Below are positions 44,062 through 52,510 of a stretch of DNA of 64,000 bases, piece after piece. The DNA is from UTCHB3 sp964371075. Its GTDB lineage: Bacteria; Bacteroidota; Ignavibacteria; Ignavibacteriales; Ignavibacteriaceae. The stretch spans positions 248,001-312,000 of the forward strand of contig CAYJKN010000005.1 of the NCBI GenBank assembly GCA_964371075.1, given 5' to 3'. The position numbers were made by a program, and so were the translations under genes. Each line of letters opens with the position of its first letter. Within the stretch, counting starts at the first letter, position 1. Below the pieces are notes generated by a model. That model had not been told where the DNA came from. It made no database searches and worked only from the letters and a program-made list of their open reading frames with translations.

Positions 44062-45318
44062 TTAATACCACCTTTTTAGTGGCGGATAATTCCCTTTTCC
44101 TTCAGTGTTTCTGAGGACAAAATGGTAGAGATTAATTAAATTTGAATGGAATCCGTAAGCCATAAGTGCCATACTCAGGCGATAAACACGATACATCACT
44201 TCACCCGATATTTGAACAATGGCCTGGCGATTCTTCTCAATATTGTTTAGCCAGTGGCGAGCTGTTAATTCATAATGTTGTCTAAAATCTTCAACATCAT
44301 AAACTTCAAATCCTGTTTTCTCCGCTATTTTGAGGTATTCACCAATTGGAGATAAATCATAATCGGGCATAAAATATTTTGGAGCAAAAACGGGACCTTT
44401 ATACTCCCCTTTTGCCGCATTATTAGTAACTCCGAGCTGAAATGACAGTCCACCGGGTTTCAACAATTCCTTGATTGTTTGGAAATATTCAGGCAGCGAG
44501 TTATATCCGATATGGTGAAGCATCTCAACCGAGGAGATTTTATCAAACTTTGTGTCTTTAATTGACCGAACATCTTTTAATTCCACACGGCACTTGTCCC
44601 TGATACCCAAATCTGTAATTCTTTTGTTAGCCCAGTCAGCCTGATTTTTACTCAAAGTAACACCAAGTGCGGTTACTCCATAGTTCTGAGCGGCATAAAT
44701 TACAATGGCACCCCAACCGCAACCACAATCGAGAAGCGTTTCACCCGGTTTAAGATCAAGTTTCCTGCAGATATAGTCAAGTTTGTCTTTTTGTGCGTCC
44801 TCAAGTGAGGTGTCTTCTGTGGCAAAGCGGGCACAGGAATAAACCATTTGAGAATCAAGCCAAAGGCTGTAAAGCTCATTTGACATATCATAGTGATATG
44901 AAACGGCTTCACTGTCCCTCTCAAGAGAGTGCATTTGCCCCGATAATTTTTTTGTAAAGTTTTTATCCTTCTTTTTTGGAGATGAGGGCAGTGCTGCCAT
45001 TTTTCCCAACAAATGTAAGTTTTTACCCGAGGTTCTTTTTGTCCCTGCAATTTCGTAAGCAGATTCAAACACATTAAAGAGGTCTCCCTCGAGATCATAT
45101 TCATTAAAAAAGTAGGCTTCAGTAACATTTAATTCGGTTGGCGGGAGAATAATATTTTTTAATGCCCCTGGTGAATTGAGCACAAGGGTAAATCCCGCCT
45201 TTTCAACTCCTGCCGGTTTCCATATTTCCCCGTCCCAAAACCGGACATCAAACCCGTTTTTGAGTTTTTCGGGAAATGAAAGGGAAATTACATCTTTAAC
45301 TTTGTCTTTGGGTGTCAT
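44062..45318 (-). CDS. cfa: Cyclopropane-fatty-acyl-phospholipid synthase family methyltransferase
   Basis: 418 residues. The family segment VSYHYDMSNELYSLWLDSQM then VYSCARF begins near 140, the SAM-binding LLDCGCGWGAIVIYAA is at 196-211, VEMLHHIGYNSLPEYF near 263, and a C-terminal HYELTARHWLNNIEKN. These match CFA synthases, which add a methylene group to double bonds of membrane lipid acyl chains. An N-terminal ~90-residue SCP2-like region is present. The start overlaps the cytochrome P450 stop by ATGA. A related alkyl-methylating activity (mycolic-acid-like or tuberculostearate) cannot be excluded. Confidence 0.9.
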   Translation of the reverse strand: MTPKDKVKDVISLSFPEKLKNGFDVRFWDGEIWKPAGVEKAGFTLVLNSPGALKNIILPPTELNVTEAYFFNEYDLEGDLFNVFESAYEIAGTKRTSGKNLHLLGKMAALPSSPKKKDKNFTKKLSGQMHSLERDSEAVSYHYDMSNELYSLWLDSQMVYSCARFATEDTSLEDAQKDKLDYICRKLDLKPGETLLDCGCGWGAIVIYAAQNYGVTALGVTLSKNQADWANKRITDLGIRDKCRVELKDVRSIKDTKFDKISSVEMLHHIGYNSLPEYFQTIKELLKPGGLSFQLGVTNNAAKGEYKGPVFAPKYFMPDYDLSPIGEYLKIAEKTGFEVYDVEDFRQHYELTARHWLNNIEKNRQAIVQISGEVMYRVYRLSMALMAYGFHSNLINLYHFVLRNTEGKGNYPPLKRWY

Positions 45319-46688
45319 TTTATTCTCTTTTCCACTTTGAACCTGAGTCCATTTTTGGCTTTCATGATTATCCCGGGGTCAACCTCGGGTGGGTTCTCAC
45401 CTGAGTAAATAAATTTGTACTCAGGAGTTAACACGGAAAAAATTCTCAACATTTCGAACATGGCAAGTCTTCTCCCCGTGCAGATGTGGGGCCCCTGACC
45501 AAAAGGGATGTAACTAAAATTGTTAACTTCGGGCTGATCTTCTCCTTCAAAACGGGTGGGATTAAAACTGTCTGGTTGATTCCAAAACTTTGGAGTTCTG
45601 TGCAAAAGATAGGGAGAGATCATCAAATATGACTTTTTAGGAAAAAACAATCCGTTTATCTCTTCATCTTCAATTACAATTCTATAAAAAGCCCATGCAG
45701 GAGGGTAAAGCCGTAAAGCTTCACTTATCACACAACGAAGGTAAGGAGTCTCAGTGGCCATGTGAAGAGATGAAGGAGATGATCCCTGTTCTTCCAAATT
45801 CTGTTCTGAAAATTCCTTAATAATTTTTTCATCAGTCCCCGGATTTGTTGAAATCAGGTATTGTGTCCAACTGAGACCTTCGGCAACTGTATCAAATCCC
45901 GCAAAAAGGAATGTCATAATCTCATCTCTGATCTGGGTATCATCCACTTCTCCGGCGTTTTTGAGATCTTTCAGAATTCCGGTTAACATGCCCGGAATAA
46001 TCTCACCATTCTCTACCTGTTTAAAAAAGCCGGCGACAAATTTTTCGAGGGATGACAAAGCAGAAGTGTAATCTGAAGGAGGAGTATATTTTAATCCAAA
46101 AATCGATTTAAAACCGGTTTTAACATTCCTGATCAATTCACCTCTTATGCTGGTATAAGCCAGAATTGCATCCAGTTTATGGATTATATCCTCTGCATCA
46201 AATTTCAGGTCGGGTGAAAACATCTCTTTCACAAGTATTTTCAACATGAGAACCTTAAACCGCTCCTGAAGATCCATTTCTTCCAAATTTTTACAGTAGC
46301 CGTTTAACTCCGACTTAAAAATTTCACATTCCTCCTCAATGATTCTTCCAAAACCGGTATAATATTTGGTGTGGAATGCGGGAGTAATATTCTTCTGCTG
46401 CCGGGTCCAAAGTTCATGGTCACTCGTAAAAATTCCTTTGCCCAAAAGAGGATATATCCCCTCCAAAGCTTTTCCTCTGGGGTAATTTCTATAATTTGTT
46501 TTTAAGATATGCTGCAGAATCGAAGGATCATTGATCAAAAAAAGAATATATTTCCCAAAACTGAAGGGGATTACTCGTTCGCCTGTGGAAACCGTTTTTT
46601 GAAGTGTGGAAAGGGGGTTTTTGTATAACTGGGGGAGAATTTTTAGGAATCCTGTGCCTTTATATCCGGGAAGATCATGAATGTTCAT
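45315..46688 (-). CDS. Cytochrome P450
   Basis: 457 residues. I-helix FAGFDTVAEG near 242 (A-G-x-D-T), K-helix SEALRLYPP near 295 (ExxR), and the haem-binding FGQGPHICTGRRLAMFE with Cys403. The N-terminus lacks an anchor helix; the LHRTPKFWNQPDSFNPTRF stretch is like CYP4/CYP102-type fatty-acid hydroxylases. It needs a reductase partner, and none is encoded in the window. Being translationally coupled to the CFA-type gene (ATGA at 45315-45318) it may act on a lipid or fatty acid (inference). Confidence 0.93.
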   Translation of the reverse strand: MNIHDLPGYKGTGFLKILPQLYKNPLSTLQKTVSTGERVIPFSFGKYILFLINDPSILQHILKTNYRNYPRGKALEGIYPLLGKGIFTSDHELWTRQQKNITPAFHTKYYTGFGRIIEEECEIFKSELNGYCKNLEEMDLQERFKVLMLKILVKEMFSPDLKFDAEDIIHKLDAILAYTSIRGELIRNVKTGFKSIFGLKYTPPSDYTSALSSLEKFVAGFFKQVENGEIIPGMLTGILKDLKNAGEVDDTQIRDEIMTFLFAGFDTVAEGLSWTQYLISTNPGTDEKIIKEFSEQNLEEQGSSPSSLHMATETPYLRCVISEALRLYPPAWAFYRIVIEDEEINGLFFPKKSYLMISPYLLHRTPKFWNQPDSFNPTRFEGEDQPEVNNFSYIPFGQGPHICTGRRLAMFEMLRIFSVLTPEYKFIYSGENPPEVDPGIIMKAKNGLRFKVEKRIK

Positions 46689-48025
46689 CGATTTAAAATC
46701 ATTTTTTTTGCTACCGACTCTTTATAACCGGAGGAACCGATAATATCAAGTCTGTAAATGTATATGCCTGAAGCGGTATTTTCTGCTTTGAAAGTGAACC
46801 GATGTTCACCCTCCTCATACCAACCGTCGGCAAGAACGGTTGTTTCTCTTCCCCTTATATCAAAAACTTTTAATGATATTTGTGAAGGTTCGGTTAACTT
46901 GACCGGTATAACTGTTTCGGGATTAAAGGGATTTGGATAGTTAACCCCAAGCCCTGAATTTAAGGGAACAGTCGCGAAATTTTCATTCTCAACACTAACG
47001 AGTGAACGGCTGTATTTTCCGATATAACCAAATCTACCGGCAGTGTAGGCAGTTAAAGAATCTGTGAACTGAATGTCGTATAAAACTCCACTATCGGGAA
47101 CATCATACTGTATCCAGTTTGTCCCTTTATCAGTAGTGTAAATAAATTTTTGTGCAAACCCGAGAGGAACCCAGGCTTCATTTTCATTTCTAAATGAGAG
47201 TCCATAAGGAACTCCAAACACATCCAGACTTCGGTAATCCCAATTCTCCCCACCGTCTGTGGTTGTAACCACTGCCGTTCCATATTCAAAATCACCACCT
47301 ATTCCGATGATGTTGAGGGAATCAAAAACTATCAATCCTCTTATCGGTTCAGGACCCACTCCATATGCTCTCCAGTACTCACCACTGTTTGTGGTTTTCC
47401 AGATTACTCCGGCAATATCAATATGACCGCCAAATCCAAAAGCTAAATTTTCATCAAAAAAACTGAAGCCAAGGATTGGGAAATTGGTAAAAGAACTTGT
47501 GTCGGTTTGTGCCGGAATCCATTCCTCGCCTCCATTGGTTGTGTGGGCTATCTTTCCTTCGAGACCGGATGCCCAGCCATTAAGAGAATCGAGAAAATGA
47601 AGACCTATAAGAAATACATCATCGTGCCTGTAACGGGATTCACTCCATGTGTCGCCGCCGTCTGTGGTTTTATAAAAAATGGTGCCAAAGGGAGGGGCTT
47701 CAAAATCGAGTGCAACTGCATAACCGGTGGTTTTTGAAGTAAAATAGATATCAGAAATGTCTTTTATGCTCGGGAATTCAAGTGTCTGCCAGGAGAGACC
47801 ACCGTCTGTGGTTTTCACTCCAAAACCTGTGTCACCAACTGCAAAACCGTATAAACTGTCAAGAAAGCAGATTGAGGTGATTGTTTTGTTGGTTAGAACC
47901 GGCAGTTTTGTCCAGGTAAACTTCTGAGGAAGAACTGTAAATGAAAATAGAAAAAAAATAACCGGTATGAGTAATTTCAAGCCAAAAATCCTGTTAAATG
48001 GGAATATCGTCAAAAATTTATTCAA
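46685..48025 (-). CDS. Secreted YCF48/BNR-repeat beta-propeller protein with T9SS sorting domain
   Basis: 446 residues. Signal peptide at about 1-33. Repeats of 'TTDGG.W' (VKTTDGGLSWQTLEF, YKTTDGGDTWSES, AHTTNGGEEW, VTTTDGGENWDYR, YTTDKGTNWIQ) describe a propeller of the YCF48/photosystem II stability factor and sialidase BNR class. The end contains NYPNPFNPETVIPV, a T9SS sorting domain. Function unknown; such proteins are abundant in these bacteria. It overlaps the P450 start by ATGA. Confidence 0.82.
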   Translation of the reverse strand: MNKFLTIFPFNRIFGLKLLIPVIFFLFSFTVLPQKFTWTKLPVLTNKTITSICFLDSLYGFAVGDTGFGVKTTDGGLSWQTLEFPSIKDISDIYFTSKTTGYAVALDFEAPPFGTIFYKTTDGGDTWSESRYRHDDVFLIGLHFLDSLNGWASGLEGKIAHTTNGGEEWIPAQTDTSSFTNFPILGFSFFDENLAFGFGGHIDIAGVIWKTTNSGEYWRAYGVGPEPIRGLIVFDSLNIIGIGGDFEYGTAVVTTTDGGENWDYRSLDVFGVPYGLSFRNENEAWVPLGFAQKFIYTTDKGTNWIQYDVPDSGVLYDIQFTDSLTAYTAGRFGYIGKYSRSLVSVENENFATVPLNSGLGVNYPNPFNPETVIPVKLTEPSQISLKVFDIRGRETTVLADGWYEEGEHRFTFKAENTASGIYIYRLDIIGSSGYKESVAKKMILNR

Positions 48026-48051
48026 ACCGGTTCAAATAAAAGGAACTAAAA

Positions 48052-48915
48052 TTAGCCTATTCGTTCGATCACCGACTCAACAAATCTCTTGACCGATTTT
48101 TCGTGGTAAGAGAAATAAAGACTGGGTTCAAACATCTCCAATTCGATCAGTTTAAACTCATCTTTTGAATAAACACCATCCACTCTGGAATATAATGTGT
48201 CGAAACCAAGAGCATCATTAATTTCATAAGCCTGATCGATCAGATCAGCAGATGGTTTAACTGCTTCGACCGTTCCGCCAAAGTCGGTTTGTGTTCTGAA
48301 ATCACCCGGTGAAACTCTTTTTAATACCGCATGACTGTATTCGCCATTTAAAAAGATCAGTGAATATTCACCGTTGGTTTCAATCTCTTCAATATAATCC
48401 TGTATCATAAGATCTGCAAATTCAAGAATTTTTGCAGCAACAGGGTTGAAGTCGAGAGCTTCGTCCCTTGAAACGAGGTAAGTTTCAAATGCACCTGCCG
48501 AAATAGCCGGTTTAATTACAACTCTTTTAAATCTTTTCCGTTCAAAAACTTCTTCAAGTTTTAGAACGCTTGCTTTTGGAATGAACATCGTGTCGGCAGT
48601 AAGGACACCTCTTCTCTGAAGCTCTTTAATGTAACTTTTGTGAAGATTCTTTTTAATAATCTCCGGCTTGTTTAATATTTTATATCCGGCAATGGTAGCC
48701 TTGTTCATCCATGAGATAAATTCTGCTGTCGAGAGGAAATAATCCCATGGAGATCTCACAATAAGGAGATCATATTCATTTGGAGGCAGAGGTCCATCAT
48801 TCCAGATCACCGGCTTGGCAATGATCTTTTTCTCTTTAAAAGCGGGTAAGAGAAGTTGATCATCTTCCGTTAAATCCGGGAATGCCCGGCATGTCACTAA
48901 TCCTAATTTTATCAT
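48052..48915 (-). CDS. ATP-grasp ligase-like protein
   Basis: 287 residues. RSPWDYF near 54, KKNLHKSYIKELQRRGV near 88, FKRVVIKPAISAGAFETYLV near 128 (ATP-binding strand with Lys), DLMIQDYIEEIETNGEYSLI near 168, and FKLIELEMFEPSLYFSYH near 252 (metal-binding Glu residues) place it among glutathione-synthetase-like ATP-grasp enzymes. It would form an amide or ester bond using ATP; substrate unknown. It begins the minus-strand run that continues with the YCF48-like gene 26 bp downstream. Confidence 0.82.
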   Translation of the reverse strand: MIKLGLVTCRAFPDLTEDDQLLLPAFKEKKIIAKPVIWNDGPLPPNEYDLLIVRSPWDYFLSTAEFISWMNKATIAGYKILNKPEIIKKNLHKSYIKELQRRGVLTADTMFIPKASVLKLEEVFERKRFKRVVIKPAISAGAFETYLVSRDEALDFNPVAAKILEFADLMIQDYIEEIETNGEYSLIFLNGEYSHAVLKRVSPGDFRTQTDFGGTVEAVKPSADLIDQAYEINDALGFDTLYSRVDGVYSKDEFKLIELEMFEPSLYFSYHEKSVKRFVESVIERIG

Positions 48916-49083
48916 CTTGCCAAACTTTATGTCTTATTGCTATTAAATTTATTCACTGAATTCAAATTTAACAACTTTTTTGAACCTGTGAAAACCAAAT
49001 TACATTAACGGACGGTTTCTAAACTACTCATCTTCTTTTCTTATCTTTACTTTTTGATTTTAAGAATTTGAGGAAACAATAAA

Positions 49084-50064
49084 ATGAAGATGAATAAAGT
49101 CGGGAAATCCGATTTAACTATATCAGAAATCAGTTTGGGCTGCTGGACACTTGGTGGTTTAAACTGGGTTGACGGCTCTCCTAATGGCTGGGCTAATGTT
49201 AATGAACCCGAAGTGGAAGAAGCTATTCTTTATGCAATTGATAATGGTGTCACCCATTTTGACAATGCCGATGTTTATGGCAATGGCAGAGCTGAAAGGA
49301 TGCTTTCGAAAATACTCGGAAGTCGTACTAAAGATGTAACCATAGCTACAAAAATTGGTTGGTTCAAGGGTACCGCTGCACATGCATATGAACCCACACA
49401 TATCCGCCATCAGTGTGAACAGTCACTTATTAACTTAAAAAGAGATTATATCGATCTCTATTATTTTCATCACGGTGATTTTGGTACCGATGATGTTTAT
49501 CTTGACGATGCAGTTGCAATGATGTATAAGTTAAAAGAAGAGGGCAAAATCAGAGTATTAGGACTTTCTTCCTATTCCCACGAAAGATTTACAACCCTCG
49601 CCCCTAAAATAAAACCTGACACTTTACAAAGTTCTGCAAGTGCACTTGACGACAAATACCTCGCAAAAGGAACCCCCACTTCTGATCTGTTGAATGAGAC
49701 GGGAATTTCATTTGTAGCGTTTGGACCCGTTGCTCAGGGTTTGTTGCTCGGCAAATATTCAAAAGATAATCCGCCAAAATTTGAACCCGGTGATCACAGA
49801 GCGGGAGCCCCAAGGTTTTCAGTTGAATTCCTGACAAAACTTGAACCAAAAATTGAAGCTCTTAAAAAACATTTTGGTCCAACAGGTGAAGATCTTGCAA
49901 GAGTTGCATTACAATATCTCTTAAAATATGATCGTGTAGCCGCGGTAATCCCCGGATTCAGGAATCTCGCTCAGGTTAAAATGAACCTTTCGGCAGCCGA
50001 CAAACCACTTACAGACGATGAATTCAGTTTTGTACAATCAATTTTTTCAAATAAAGGAGAGTAG
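49084..50064 (+). CDS. Aldo/keto reductase
   Basis: 326 residues. TIM-barrel family signs: DNADVYGNGRAERMLSKIL near 57 with catalytic Asp and Tyr, IATKIGWF near 81 with Lys, LYYFHHGDFG near 118 with His, and a C-terminal NADPH loop AAVIPGFRNLAQVKMNLSA near 290. It reduces aldehydes or ketones with NAD(P)H; substrate unknown. A second Met is at residue 3. It is followed after 6 bp by the metallopeptidase-like gene, so they are co-transcribed. Confidence 0.92.
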   Translation: MKMNKVGKSDLTISEISLGCWTLGGLNWVDGSPNGWANVNEPEVEEAILYAIDNGVTHFDNADVYGNGRAERMLSKILGSRTKDVTIATKIGWFKGTAAHAYEPTHIRHQCEQSLINLKRDYIDLYYFHHGDFGTDDVYLDDAVAMMYKLKEEGKIRVLGLSSYSHERFTTLAPKIKPDTLQSSASALDDKYLAKGTPTSDLLNETGISFVAFGPVAQGLLLGKYSKDNPPKFEPGDHRAGAPRFSVEFLTKLEPKIEALKKHFGPTGEDLARVALQYLLKYDRVAAVIPGFRNLAQVKMNLSAADKPLTDDEFSFVQSIFSNKGE

Positions 50065-50070
50065 TAAATT

Positions 50071-50556
50071 ATGTTCGAATTTAGTGAACTGCCTGCAAAG
50101 GAACAAAAAAAGAGGGAATATGAAGAGTCGGAAGAACTTAAATTTCTGGCTGAAAAAATAATTTCTGAACAAAAAATTGATGTTATGCCCGCACAGGTCG
50201 GGTATATGATTGTCAGCCCAAATATTTCAAAGACTGTTCCGAGCAAAACCATAAAAACACCGCCTGAATTAAAACATTTTTCCGGTTTTGATTATCTGGT
50301 TGAAGTGTCGCTTGATCTCTGGACTGCTCTTGATGAAGCTGAAAGATATATCCTTATCCACCATGAACTCCTTCATATCCTCCCGATAATGAATGAAAAA
50401 ACGGGAGATTATGATTTTAAAATCAGAAAACCCGATTTTGTGGCATTTAAATCGATTCTCGACAAATATGGCACCGACTGGAAACAAAAAATTAAACTGA
50501 GCCTCAGCTCTATCCATAATCTTACACCTGCACAGGAAGATTCTATCAGGATATAG
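50071..50556 (+). CDS. Small metallopeptidase-like protein (phage-type metallopeptidase domain)
   Basis: 161 residues. The zinc motif HELLH is at 98-102 inside YILIHHELLHILP, and KIRKPDFVAFKSILDKYG near 112 matches the conserved C-terminal 'KPD..F..ILDKYG.DW' part of a small family first noted in phages and mobile elements. N-terminal part: SEELKFLAEKIISEQ. The substrate is unknown. No other phage genes are near, so it is treated as a chromosomal member. Confidence 0.7.
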   Translation: MFEFSELPAKEQKKREYEESEELKFLAEKIISEQKIDVMPAQVGYMIVSPNISKTVPSKTIKTPPELKHFSGFDYLVEVSLDLWTALDEAERYILIHHELLHILPIMNEKTGDYDFKIRKPDFVAFKSILDKYGTDWKQKIKLSLSSIHNLTPAQEDSIRI

Positions 50557-50565
50557 AGAAGAACT

Positions 50566-50690
50566 TCAGAGTTTCAGAACTTCAGTACTTCGGTACTTCA
50601 GAGGTTCTGAGGTTCCGGAGTTCTGAGGTTCCGGAGTTCTGAGGTTCCGGAGTTCTGAGGTTCCGAAGTTCTGAGGTTCCGAAGTTCTCA
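50566..50690 (+). repeat. 16-bp tandem repeat (minisatellite)
   Basis: Unit gttctgaggttccgga, five contiguous copies at 50604-50683 (the last two end in ccgaa), preceded by degenerate units of the form aacttcagtacttcgg. The array lies between the metallopeptidase-like gene and the beta-barrel gene. Confidence 0.92.
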
Positions 50691-50758
50691 ATTTGCTTTT
50701 TGCTCCAAATATTAGTAATTTATGTTAATGATCTTCATAAACATAAAAAGGAGCCTTT

Positions 50759-51928
50759 ATGAGATATCTTTACATGTTATTTGCTGTTATCCTGATTACC
50801 GGAACCGGATTTGCACAAAATGTTACTGTGCAAGACTACAAAGTTCCTATAAGTACAGCAAAAATTCTGAGACTGACGGGAAGTTATAACTTTGCACAGA
50901 CGACGGATGAAGTTACCACCAATGTAACTTCAAACAACGCTAACGCAACCGCCCTGTTCAGATATTTTTATTCATCACTTCCTTTTGCTTATTTTGTTGA
51001 TATCGATGCGGTTGGCGGAAAGAATTTTGCCGAATTTAGTCATGATATCTCAATTCGTCCAAGTGTGAGAAAATATTTTGCGGAAGACAAAGACTGGTTT
51101 GGTTTTGGCGCACTTGACTTGCGTCATGCCAATACATTTAAACAAATTGAGTCGAACCTCACTGTTGGTGGTGGATACGGCCGTTATATTAATGCGACGG
51201 CTCTCGCAAAAGCCGTGAGAATTGAAAATCACCTTTTAAAAGAAGGTGTAATCACAGCCAGACTTCCAAAAGAAACCATGATAAAGATCGCTAACATCAT
51301 CGAGCGTGAAGATGAATATCGTGGCGTTTTTGGTGATACTTACGAGAAAAACTGGTATGAGGATATTGAAAAAGAGATGCGTGCTACCGGACTTCTTCAG
51401 GGTGGCGCTCTTGGAGCCATGGGAATTCTCAGAACACAACAGGTGTTAAAAGGAATAAACGAAAGAGTTAATGAAAGATTCTTCGGATGGGATGTTACAG
51501 CCGGTGTACTTTTCAACCTTTCAACACGCGATAAATCCCCAACCAATTCACCTGCTCTTTCACTTGGTGGAAGATTTTCGAATCCTATCGGATGGAACTC
51601 ACAAATTAATGCTTATGCAAACATGAACACACCTTTTGATTCAACATTTTTCAAAAGTGTGATCGTGACTGCCGGTGTCGACTACTTTTATGAGCTGGGC
51701 AACAAAATAAACTTTGTCGCCGGTTATCAATTAAATTTTATAAAAAGGAACACTGTGTTTTTACCCCTTAATGAGGACAGCTATGTGGATCATGCAATCT
51801 CTGCCGGGTTCATTTTCTATCTTGAGAACAACATCAATCTCGGAATTCAATCTTCACTTAACAGAAGTGGACTTGTGAAAGTTACCGATTTTAGAACTTC
51901 AGTTTCTCTCCAGTACAATGTGTTTTAA
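50759..51928 (+). CDS. Outer-membrane beta-barrel protein
   Basis: 389 residues. Signal peptide MRYLYMLFAVILITGTGFAQ, with AAAAAGGAG upstream of the ATG. The mature chain has aromatic/polar alternating strands (YRFYSSLPFAYFVDID-like near 68, GGGYGRYINATALAKA near 138) and ends in SLQYNVF with a terminal Phe. A soluble helical insert spans about 150-240 (IANIIEREDEYRGVFGDTYE). Function unknown; no family was recognised. Confidence 0.72.
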   Translation: MRYLYMLFAVILITGTGFAQNVTVQDYKVPISTAKILRLTGSYNFAQTTDEVTTNVTSNNANATALFRYFYSSLPFAYFVDIDAVGGKNFAEFSHDISIRPSVRKYFAEDKDWFGFGALDLRHANTFKQIESNLTVGGGYGRYINATALAKAVRIENHLLKEGVITARLPKETMIKIANIIEREDEYRGVFGDTYEKNWYEDIEKEMRATGLLQGGALGAMGILRTQQVLKGINERVNERFFGWDVTAGVLFNLSTRDKSPTNSPALSLGGRFSNPIGWNSQINAYANMNTPFDSTFFKSVIVTAGVDYFYELGNKINFVAGYQLNFIKRNTVFLPLNEDSYVDHAISAGFIFYLENNINLGIQSSLNRSGLVKVTDFRTSVSLQYNVF

Positions 51929-51948
51929 TTTATAACACCTTTAAAATC

Positions 51949-51983
51949 AAAAAAGGCTGTCCATATGCGGCAGCCTTTTTTTT
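51949..51983 (+). terminator. Rho-independent terminator
   Basis: aaaaggctg (51951-51959) pairs with cagccttttt (51971-51980), 11-nt loop, then TTT. It lies 20 nt after the barrel stop and could also serve the convergent gene ending at 52001. Confidence 0.9.
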
Positions 51984-52000
51984 GTTCTAATAAAAGATCA

Positions 52001-52381
52001 CTACTTTTTCAGCCAGGTCTGACCATCTTCGGAAAGATTTTTCAGATATTTAGCCGGTTCTTTTTCCAATTTTGTTAAACATCCGGGGCAACAAACCGCA
52101 ACGGTTTTCCCTTCAATTTCAAGTGTTGGTGCACCTGCTTCAATTTTTTCGCCGGTTACCGGGCAATATAAATTCCAGACTGTCTTCACAGTTTTTTTGT
52201 CTTCTGAGCAACTGTCACCTTTTTTATCCGCTGAGCAACAATCGTCTTTTTTAACGGTTGTGTCTTTGGCTGCGTGATGTTCCTTATTCTGGTTTTCCTT
52301 CTTTGAGGCATCCTGTGCATTTAAAGTTGCAGTGCCAAAAAAGATGAAAAGAGGTAAAGCTAAAAAAATCAGCTTGTGCAT
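52001..52381 (-). CDS. Secreted YHS-like metal-binding protein
   Basis: 126 residues. Signal peptide (1-22, ending LNAQ), a charged Lys/Asp linker with Cys48, Cys49 and Cys58, and a C-terminal YHS/TRASH-like domain: NLYCPVTGEKI with Cys73 and VAVCCPGCL with Cys97, Cys98 and Cys101. Such domains bind heavy metals such as copper and often accompany metal efflux; no transporter is adjacent here. Periplasmic location is expected. Confidence 0.72.
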   Translation of the reverse strand: MHKLIFLALPLFIFFGTATLNAQDASKKENQNKEHHAAKDTTVKKDDCCSADKKGDSCSEDKKTVKTVWNLYCPVTGEKIEAGAPTLEIEGKTVAVCCPGCLTKLEKEPAKYLKNLSEDGQTWLKK

Positions 52382-52510
52382 GTATTCTCTCCGATGATTG
52401 TGTAATAATTTTTATTAGTGCTTTTCAACTCGAAATTGAAAATTGTTTTATAAATGTGTAACAACTAAAATAAGCGGAATAGTTCATTAATAAAAGGGGA
52501 AAGGGAATAG

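Noticed and set aside
50604..50683. CRISPR-like array
   Set aside because: Units are contiguous 16-bp copies without spacers, and no cas gene is visible.
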